This document shows positions 7,177-11,665 of a stretch of 11,665 nucleotides of DNA, in pieces. The stretch comes from JBOGED01 sp050743625 (lineage in GTDB: Bacteria > Actinomycetota > Nitriliruptoria > Euzebyales > Egibacteraceae). The stretch spans positions 1 through 11,665 of the forward strand of contig JBOGED010000530.1 of NCBI GenBank assembly GCA_050743625.1, read 5' to 3'. The translations under genes were made by a program, and so were the position numbers. Position 1 is the first letter of the stretch; each line of letters opens with the position of its first letter. Below the pieces are notes generated by a model. It was not told where the DNA came from, did no database searches, and saw only the letters and a list, made by a program, of their open reading frames with translations.

Positions 7177-7422
7177 TCACGAGGTGGCCGGCTGGACACG
7201 GCGCAGCCCGAAGATCTGCAACTCGGCGAAGAGCGCGACCGCGAAGGCCGTGAGGGAAAGCCACCCGGCCTAGATCTGGATGCACGGATCGCACCGAGAC
7301 GTAATCGCGAGGTCGCCGACGGATGCGTTCTCGATGCCTCACCGCTCCAGACCAAAGGAATAGCTTGCCGCCGTGCGATCCTTTTCGTGGCGCGTGACGG
7401 AGTCGATCGGGTAGGTCGTCAT
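7177..7422 (-). pseudogene. Small gene interrupted by two in-frame stop codons
   Basis: An ATG at 7422 has AGGAG six bases upstream and lies 11 bases after the SnoaL-like stop, so a translated gene was expected here. The frame reads 27 codons, then TGA, 22 codons, then TAG, then 30 codons to a final TGA at 7177. All three pieces keep high third-position G/C (about 21/27, 18/22 and 27/30 by my count), as expected of one reading frame. The last piece is a hydrophobic segment (WLSLTAFAVALFAELQIFGL) suggesting a membrane-anchored C-terminus; the middle piece holds a CxxC (CDPC). The family is not recognised. It is either a recently inactivated gene or a sequence with two base errors; the first 27 codons alone could still be translated. 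Confidence 0.5.
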
Positions 7423-7433
7423 CGGATGCTCCT

Positions 7434-7811
7434 TCAGGCAGCCGCCATTTGGAAGAAACCGGTGACCTCGCGCAACCGGCCGTCACCACTGCGCAACGCG
7501 AAGTCGACGCCGGTGGCCACTGGCCCATCGGGACCGGTCAGCTGCCAGCCCCACCAGGCCCGGTCGTGATGGGCGTCGATCGTGCCCGTCAGCTGGAAGC
7601 GGTGCCCCGGGAAGCGCTCTTGCACGGTTGTGGCCAACGCGTCCAGGGCCTCGTGTCCGGCCGCATCGAACATCGGGTCGAGGTAGCTGCCGTCCGGTGA
7701 CCACGTCGCCGCGATCGCCTCACGGCGTCGCGTCGCGTCGGTCTCGTTCCACATCGCGAAGTAACCCTCGACGACCGAATCGATAGGTGTCATGGCTTGA
7801 GTCTCAATCAC
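7434..7811 (-). CDS. SnoaL-like / NTF2-like fold protein
   Basis: A 125-residue cystatin-like alpha+beta cone protein of the SnoaL/NTF2 superfamily, whose members are small-molecule cyclases, isomerases, hydrolases or simple binding proteins. Recognisable features are the N-terminal helix with YFAMWNETDATRRREAIAATWSPDGSYLDP (residues 17-46) and the C-terminal strands with HHDRAWWGWQLTGPDG (81-96) and LREVTGFF (113-120). The start is GTG at 7811 with GAGGGA about eight bases upstream; the ATG at 7793 has no good ribosome site. It heads a leftward unit with the broken gene and the XRE regulator. An operator-like inverted repeat lies 73 bp upstream. The substrate cannot be predicted. Confidence 0.75.
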   Translation of the reverse strand: MIETQAMTPIDSVVEGYFAMWNETDATRRREAIAATWSPDGSYLDPMFDAAGHEALDALATTVQERFPGHRFQLTGTIDAHHDRAWWGWQLTGPDGPVATGVDFALRSGDGRLREVTGFFQMAAA

Positions 7812-7883
7812 GCGTATCGTCCCTCTCTGGCGGATCGATCGTGCCTTGCGCCTTCACGATCATGCCAGCCGCGCCATCAGTCG

Positions 7884-7900
7884 ATTACCTGAGAGGTAAT
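7884..7900. promoter_or_regulatory. 17-bp operator-like inverted repeat ATTACCT-GAG-AGGTAAT
   Basis: Perfect 7-bp arms, ATTACCT (7884-7890) and AGGTAAT (7894-7900), flank a three-base spacer. It stands out as an AT-containing perfect dyad in GC-rich intergenic DNA, 73 bp upstream of the SnoaL-like GTG. It is too short and weak to be a terminator, and the geometry suits a dimeric helix-turn-helix repressor. The XRE regulator encoded two genes downstream is the obvious candidate binder, by inference only. Confidence 0.55.
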
Positions 7901-7927
7901 GCTGGCGAGACGTGGCCCCACATGTGC

Positions 7928-7963
7928 TGGGCGGATTCCTGCAGGCCTGTAGGAATCCGCCCA
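7928..7963. terminator. 36-bp near-perfect palindrome, probable terminator hairpin
   Basis: Arms TGGGCGGATTCCT (7928-7940) and AGGAATCCGCCCA (7951-7963) pair perfectly. The ten central bases (GCAGGCCTGT) are themselves palindromic except for one G/T pair, which becomes G-U in RNA. The element starts 43 bp past the sigma gene stop on the minus strand, in the right place to end that transcript. There is no U-tract on that strand, which is common for actinobacterial terminators, so a large operator or a mobile-element footprint remains possible. Confidence 0.5.
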
Positions 7964-8006
7964 ATCCCCCTTCCCTTGGAGGAACCGCCCGTAGCAAGAT
8001 ATGTGA

Positions 8007-8558
8007 TTACGCTGTCGCGCCCACGCGATCGCCCGAGTGCCGCAGATGCTGCATGCACCGTGGCCGCGTCGCGGCGAGAGCGCCCGTCGGCGGGTTCAGG
8101 ACCGCGCTGATCCTCTGATAATTGACTGGGGGTTCGGTCGTGAGCACTCGCAGCAACGCCCGGCAGTGCTCGGGGAACCCGTCCGTACAGGTCCAAAGCA
8201 TGCCGTTGGCGTCGATCGTGTAGGCCTGCGCCGATGGGTCCGCAGGATTCAAGGTCGGGCACTCGCGACCAGCGAGGCGCAACGCACGCAGAGATTCCCT
8301 GCGCGCGACGCTCACGACCCACCCGTCCACGGCCTCCGGGTCGCGGATACGCGCCAAGTGTTGGACCAGGCGTCGCCAGGTGATCCGGACGACGTCGACG
8401 GCTTCGCTTTCACCGAGCCTGTGGACGCGAGCCACATGCCATATCAGGCCGCCGTAGCGATCCACGATCGCCTCCCAAGCGGCTTCGTCGCCCGTGGCGG
8501 CCGACAGCACGAGGTCTGCCCTCGATACCTCGTCTCGCTGCTGTCCATTCCCTACCAT
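8007..8558 (-). CDS. ECF-type sigma70-family RNA polymerase sigma factor
   Basis: 183 residues from the ATG at 8558; an in-frame ATG at 8588 is possible, and neither has a good ribosome site. Region 2 spans about residues 14-97: ADLVLSAATGDEAAWEAIVDRYGGLIWHVAR, then DVVRITWRRLVQHLARIRDPEAVDGW and VVSVARRESLRALR. Region 4 spans about 129-173: FPEHCRALLRVLTTEPPVNYQRISAVLNPPTGALAATRPRCMQHLR, with the helix-turn-helix near 148-170. The region 2/4 layout and length are those of extracytoplasmic-function sigma factors, which redirect RNA polymerase to a small regulon. Two substitutions against the usual pattern are visible: DVVR where DVVQ is common, and NPPTGAL where a MPVGSI-like turn is usual. 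No anti-sigma gene adjoins it. Confidence 0.8.
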   Translation of the reverse strand: MVGNGQQRDEVSRADLVLSAATGDEAAWEAIVDRYGGLIWHVARVHRLGESEAVDVVRITWRRLVQHLARIRDPEAVDGWVVSVARRESLRALRLAGRECPTLNPADPSAQAYTIDANGMLWTCTDGFPEHCRALLRVLTTEPPVNYQRISAVLNPPTGALAATRPRCMQHLRHSGDRVGATA

Positions 8559-8572
8559 CTGACCGTTCAAGA

Positions 8573-8772
8573 CCAATCCCCTGAGCATCGGTGGGGTTTC
8601 GTCTCGGAGGCGAGTCGCGCGAACGCGGCTCGGCGGAGCATGCGGCCTCGCCAGCCACCACTGTTGCTGACCATGTGCGGCGCCCGACCGCGACCATCAC
8701 ATCGATGGCGCCGCCGCCTTGCCTCTGCCATCGCATGTCCGTCGTGCACGTCAAATCGACGAACTCGCACAT
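8573..8772 (-). CDS. Possible small ORF upstream of the sigma gene (doubtful)
   Basis: From ATG 8772 a frame begins MCEFVDLTCTTDMRWQRQ, and its first ~55 codons have strongly G/C-biased third positions, as real genes here do. The bias fades from about 8605 as the frame runs on into the sigma gene in another phase (stop at 8410), so the natural end is unclear; the end given here is only where coding character is lost. GGAGGTGG lies about 20 bases upstream, closer to a competing ATG at 8785, whose frame (72 residues, ending 8567) is arginine/histidine-rich with poor third-position bias. It may be a small decayed or overlapping gene. No family is recognised. Confidence 0.25.
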
Positions 8773-9003
8773 GGTGCAGCTTCATCCACTCCACCTCCGG
8801 TGGGCGGTCCGTGATCCTGGGCAGCACCGATGAAGCTGATCAGGGAGAACGGCAAATGCTCAACCCCAAGGGTCAATAGGAAGGCTAGAGAGAACACGCC
8901 TGCGGGTCGTTGCCCCCCGTCACGATCACCTGTGCGCTCGCGCACATGGTCAACTGCCTCGTCCCGGGAATGCGAGGGCGACGTCGCCGCGCTGCTGCGG
9001 GTG
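8589..9003. other. Divergent intergenic region between the sigma and hydrolase genes
   Basis: About 415 bp separate the leftward sigma gene from the rightward hydrolase. The hydrolase frame stays open back to an ATG at 8830, but that extension is rich in Arg, Ser and Pro with no ribosome site, so I treat it as noncoding. The region holds the doubtful small ORF at 8573-8772 and the palindrome at 8931-8946. No convincing -35/-10 pair was found on either strand. Confidence 0.5.
8931..8946. promoter_or_regulatory. Palindrome TGTGCG-CTCG-CGCACA upstream of the hydrolase
   Basis: Six-base perfect arms around a four-base spacer, ending 57 bp before the hydrolase ATG at 9004. The position and size fit a repressor site or a small hairpin in the leader. 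GC-rich DNA makes such dyads fairly common by chance, so confidence is limited. Confidence 0.3.
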
Positions 9004-9822
9004 ATGCGTGCCACGGACGGAGCTGAGCTCCCCGGGAACACCACGGGTCACGGTCCACCGCTCGTCCTCTGCCATGGAGGCCCCGGCTTGGTCGACTACC
9101 TCGGCCCTGTCGCCGCGATGATCGCCGACCTCGCCACGGTCCACCGTTACGACCAACGCCGCACGGGACCCCACACGGTAGCCCGGTATGTCGAGGACCT
9201 CGAGGAGCTCCGCACGTACTTCGGCTACGACCGGTGGACGGTCGGCGGCCACTCATGGGGTGCGACTCTGGCGCTCTGCCACGCCCTCGAGCACGCCGAC
9301 CGCGTCACCGGGCTCCTCTACCTCAACGGCACCGGCCTGGGCCGCGCGTGGAAACCCGAGAATGACCGCGAAGAGGAGCGGCGGCTCACCCTGCATGAGC
9401 ACGAGCGACAGCTCTTCCTCAAGGCCGCCGCACGGACACCTGGCGAAGATCGCGAGTACCGCATCCTCTGCGCCATCCCCGACTTCGCCGACCGTTTGAA
9501 CGCCCCAGCGCTGGCCACCGCGCTCGTCGATGCGCAGCCGACCCCAAACTACGAGGCCAACAGGGCGCTCAGCGAAGAGCTGAAGACCTGGGACGAGGAC
9601 GAGCTCGTCGAGCGCTGCCACGACCTCGACCTGCCAGTGCTCGTGATCGGTAGCGAACTCGATCCGCGCCCGACCTGGGCGGTCGACAGCATGGTGGATG
9701 CGCTTCCCGATGTTCACCGGGTTGAGCTTCCGGGCGTCGGCCATCTCCCCTGGCTCGAGGCTCCCGAGGTCCTGCGCGATGTTCTCCGCGCTGGCCTTCC
9801 GCGCCTCCAAGCCCCCGGTTAA
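9004..9822 (+). CDS. Alpha/beta hydrolase, S33-like
   Basis: 272 residues from ATG 9004 (GTG at 9001 is equally possible; neither has a clear ribosome site). The start fits because the homologous core begins with a short RATDGAELPG strand. The fold markers are all present: oxyanion strand-loop LVLCHGGPG (20-28), nucleophile elbow GHSWG with Ser84 (82-86), acid Asp220 in IGSELDPRP, and base His247 in PGVGHLPWLE. HGGPG and the cap region resemble proline iminopeptidase-like S33 hydrolases, but the substrate cannot be assigned. After YDQR (49-52) the sequence goes straight to RTGPHTVARYVEDLEEL. The G-x-G-x-S loop that usually follows DQR in this group is missing, implying an in-frame loss of about five residues. 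It is a single-gene unit converging on hisN with 22 bp between. Confidence 0.85.
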   Translation: MRATDGAELPGNTTGHGPPLVLCHGGPGLVDYLGPVAAMIADLATVHRYDQRRTGPHTVARYVEDLEELRTYFGYDRWTVGGHSWGATLALCHALEHADRVTGLLYLNGTGLGRAWKPENDREEERRLTLHEHERQLFLKAAARTPGEDREYRILCAIPDFADRLNAPALATALVDAQPTPNYEANRALSEELKTWDEDELVERCHDLDLPVLVIGSELDPRPTWAVDSMVDALPDVHRVELPGVGHLPWLEAPEVLRDVLRAGLPRLQAPG

Positions 9823-9844
9823 GCAGCGGTACGGGACTCTAGGT

Positions 9845-10645
9845 TCAACCTACGGCTGCTCCCTGGCCGGCCTGATCGAGATCGCGGATCAACCCCAGCA
9901 GCTCGGCGTGGAGTAGGCCGTTCGTGGACAGGACGCTGCCAGACGACAAGGCTGCCGACCCGTTCCAGCCGGTGCAGCGGCCGCCGGCCTCGGTGAGGAT
10001 GCACTGCAGCGCGGCGACGTCCCACGGTTTGAGGTCGCGCTCCAGCGCGACCTCGGCCATGCCACCAGCCACCAGCAGATGCATCCAGAAGTCACCGAAT
10101 CCCCGGGTCCTACCCGCCCGGTCGGCCAACGTCCCCAAGAGCTCCCACAGGCGTGGGTCGTCGCGCCACCAGTCGAGACCGCCGTGCAGGACCTGCGCAT
10201 CCTCCAACCGAGCGATGGCGCTGACACCAACCGCCTTACCGTTGCGCCGCGCTCCTCCACCCCGGAACGCGTCCCACCGCTCCCCCAGTGCGGGGGCACT
10301 CGCGACTCCCACCACGACCTCGCCATCGACGACCACACCGATCAACGTGGCGAAGACCGGCAGGCCGCGGACGAAGTTCCTGGTCCCATCGATCGGGTCG
10401 ACCACCCATGTGGGACGAGCGGGGTCGATGGCGCCGCCGCCCTCCTCGCCGAGCACGGCATGGTCCGGGAACGTACCGGCGATGCGTTCACGCACCAGGC
10501 GCTCGATGGCCTGGTCGGCCTCGGTGACGGGCGAGCCGTCCGGCTTGGCCACAGCGGGCACCGGGCCGCCGAAATACTTCAGGCTGATCTCGTCGGAGGC
10601 CTCCGCCAGCGCAAGCGCGAACTGGCGCAAGCGCGAAAGATCCAC
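9845..10645 (-). CDS. hisN: Histidinol-phosphatase, inositol monophosphatase fold
   Basis: 266 residues. It removes phosphate from L-histidinol phosphate, the penultimate stage of histidine synthesis, in the cytoplasm with Mg2+. Motifs of the inositol-monophosphatase superfamily are complete: KPDGSPVTEAD (34-44), GEE with metal ligand Glu67, WVVDPIDGTRNFVRG (80-94) with Asp83 and Asp86, and LKPWDVAALQCILTEAGG (205-222) with Asp209. The FVRGLPVFATLIGV stretch and DFWMHLLVAGGMAEVALE (185-202) are closest to what I know of actinobacterial HisN rather than inositol phosphatases, so the assignment is good but rests on memory of the family. The GTG start at 10645 shares its first base with the TAG stop of the preceding gene (TAGTG), indicating translational coupling. 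No other histidine gene is in the window. Confidence 0.8.
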   Translation of the reverse strand: MDLSRLRQFALALAEASDEISLKYFGGPVPAVAKPDGSPVTEADQAIERLVRERIAGTFPDHAVLGEEGGGAIDPARPTWVVDPIDGTRNFVRGLPVFATLIGVVVDGEVVVGVASAPALGERWDAFRGGGARRNGKAVGVSAIARLEDAQVLHGGLDWWRDDPRLWELLGTLADRAGRTRGFGDFWMHLLVAGGMAEVALERDLKPWDVAALQCILTEAGGRCTGWNGSAALSSGSVLSTNGLLHAELLGLIRDLDQAGQGAAVG

Positions 10646-11118
10646 TACTGGTTCTCGACCAGCCCGTCGAACCTCAGCACGAGATCGTTCGGCTGGACGG
10701 TGAGGCTGACCTCCTCACGCGGTGCCCACAGCGGAATACACGGCCCTTGGCCGGCGTGCCCACAGAGACAGACGACCAGGTCACCCGATGGCGTCATGCC
10801 GATCAACTGCCGGGCGTAGCTCAGCAGCTCGGTCATATTGGCCGAGCCACCGGTCCGACGCCAGTACGCCATCGCCCACCGCGACTCCGGCCGACCGAAG
10901 ACGGCGAGCGCCGAGCTCGGCGTAAGCCGGGCCACGCCCGACAGGGAACGCCCACCTCGCAGGACCTTGTCCTGTTTTGTGACCTTTCCCACGCGCGCGG
11001 CGGCGGCCGGGTCACCCAGACCGCCCGGAAGATCTGACAGGTCATAGTTGCCCGCGGCCTGAGCCGCCTTCTGACGCTCGACCGCAACCTGGTAAATCAG
11101 CTCATCTTTGGTGGACAC
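10645..11118 (-). CDS. Conserved-looking protein of unknown function coupled to hisN
   Basis: 157 residues from a GTG at 11118, chosen because AGGAG lies 11 bases upstream; GTG at 11130 and a TTG at 11190 (which overlaps the preceding gene) are less likely. I do not recognise the family. It is soluble with no signal peptide. An N-terminal helical part (DELIYQVAVERQKAAQAAG) leads to a Gly/Lys/Arg-rich middle, then SRWAMAYWRR and TELLSYARQLIG. A C-terminal section follows with a CLCGHAGQGPC cysteine cluster (C-x-C-x7-C) and predicted strands (PREEVSLTVQPNDLVLRF). The cysteines could bind metal or form a disulfide. Its stop overlaps the hisN start by one base, so the two are made together. The preceding TPR gene ends 68 bp upstream and may share the transcript. 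Confidence 0.6.
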   Translation of the reverse strand: MSTKDELIYQVAVERQKAAQAAGNYDLSDLPGGLGDPAAAARVGKVTKQDKVLRGGRSLSGVARLTPSSALAVFGRPESRWAMAYWRRTGGSANMTELLSYARQLIGMTPSGDLVVCLCGHAGQGPCIPLWAPREEVSLTVQPNDLVLRFDGLVENQ

Positions 11119-11186
11119 TGTCAATTGCACTCCTGCCGGCAGGGTAAAGGCACGGCAAAGCTTTCGCCCGGGGAAGGGTAGCAGGG

Positions 11187-11665
11187 TCAAGAGGCTTCGT
11201 GGAGGCGCTCGTCCAGTTCACGGATCGCGGGATCCTTTGCCCACCCTCCCGGCATACCTTGGCGGAGCCCGCGGACGCGCAAGAGATTGAGCGGGTACCC
11301 GCCTCGCCTCGCGAGCGCGACCGCCTGCATGGCGACCCGCGCCGCGGCCTCCACGTCGCCACGTTGCGCATGCGCGGCGGCCAGGCCACACAGCAGGCTA
11401 CCGACGTGGTACAGGTCCGAGGGATCGGCGTCGCCGGCAATCGCGGTCAACGTCGCCAAGGCCTCTTCCGACTCGCCGAGCAGGACGTGGCAAAGGCCGG
11501 CCGCCGCGTCCAAGGCATGGCTGGGGCGCAACGCGAGAAACGACTCGAAGAAGCCAGGCGCGCCAGCGAAGGAAGGGCGGTCTTGCCCAAGCTGCCGCGC
11601 CTCCCACAGCGCGCGCCGGCACGCGTCCGCGGCGCCGGCGGCGGCGTGCTCGCATGCGGTGCGCT
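11187..11665 (-). CDS. C-terminal part of a TPR-repeat protein, probably a regulator
   Basis: The frame is open from the right window edge to a TGA at 11187, giving the last 158 residues of a larger protein. It contains helix-turn-helix pairs of the tetratricopeptide kind: an ALDAAAGLCHVLLGESEEALATL repeat, then PSDLYHVGSLLCGLAAAHAQRGDVEAAARVAMQAVALARRGG, and a tail AIRELDERLHEAS. This arrangement is typical of the C-terminal half of actinobacterial XRE/TPR regulators that begin with a helix-turn-helix, but the N-terminus lies outside the window so the DNA-binding part is not seen. It is probably the first visible gene of the leftward unit ending with hisN. Confidence 0.7.
   Translation of the reverse strand, partial: RTACEHAAAGAADACRRALWEARQLGQDRPSFAGAPGFFESFLALRPSHALDAAAGLCHVLLGESEEALATLTAIAGDADPSDLYHVGSLLCGLAAAHAQRGDVEAAARVAMQAVALARRGGYPLNLLRVRGLRQGMPGGWAKDPAIRELDERLHEAS

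Noticed and set aside
7177..7422. TGA at codon 28 as a selenocysteine codon
   Set aside because: A second stop (TAG) follows in the same frame and no selenocysteine element-like hairpin was seen.
8858..8881. Seven-codon plus-strand ORF (MLNPKGQ) with GGGAG upstream
   Set aside because: Too short to judge and no sign of attenuation structures around it; probably chance.
8830..9003. N-terminal extension of the hydrolase to ATG 8830
   Set aside because: The extra 58 residues are Arg/Ser/Pro-rich without a ribosome site and lie outside the fold.

Overview
The window is GC-rich (roughly 70% by eye) with strong third-position G/C bias, frequent GTG starts and high gene density. This, plus the protein families present (MinD-like ATPase of the type VII-secretion kind, MmyB-type XRE regulator, TPR regulator tail, ECF sigma factor, actinobacterial-type HisN), points to a filamentous or related actinomycete chromosome. 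No rRNA, tRNA, CRISPR array or insertion sequence was seen.

Layout from left to right. Positions 1-13 hold the first codons of a leftward gene with a very strong ribosome site. It is divergent from a membrane GT-C glycosyltransferase-like gene (161-1729, +), and a 16-bp near-palindrome lies between them. The glycosyltransferase converges, with overlapping stop codons, on a leftward two-gene unit. That unit consists of an exported, very acidic Pro/Glu and Gly/Asp repeat protein (4021-2768) followed by a MinD/ParA-like ATPase (2700-1726). A sigma70-like promoter for it sits at 4124-4152. Divergent from it is a RecQ helicase fused to a C-terminal phosphoribosyltransferase-like domain (4203-6338, +).

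That helicase converges on a leftward cluster: ECF sigma factor (8558-8007), a large near-perfect palindrome, a clean 17-bp operator-like inverted repeat, a SnoaL-like protein (7811-7434), a small gene broken by two in-frame stops (7422-7177), and an MmyB-type XRE regulator (7136-6354). The SnoaL-like, broken and regulator genes look like one transcription unit, possibly controlled at the inverted repeat by its own regulator. About 400 bp upstream of the sigma gene holds no secure gene. It contains one possible small ORF and a 16-bp palindrome before a rightward alpha/beta hydrolase (9004-9822).

The right end is another leftward unit: the tail of a TPR protein entering from outside the window (11665-11187), a 157-residue protein of unknown function, and hisN (histidinol-phosphatase), whose GTG start overlaps the preceding stop by one base. 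The best candidates for something not well described are the acidic repeat protein with its ATPase lacking the P-loop lysine, and the RecQ-phosphoribosyltransferase fusion.
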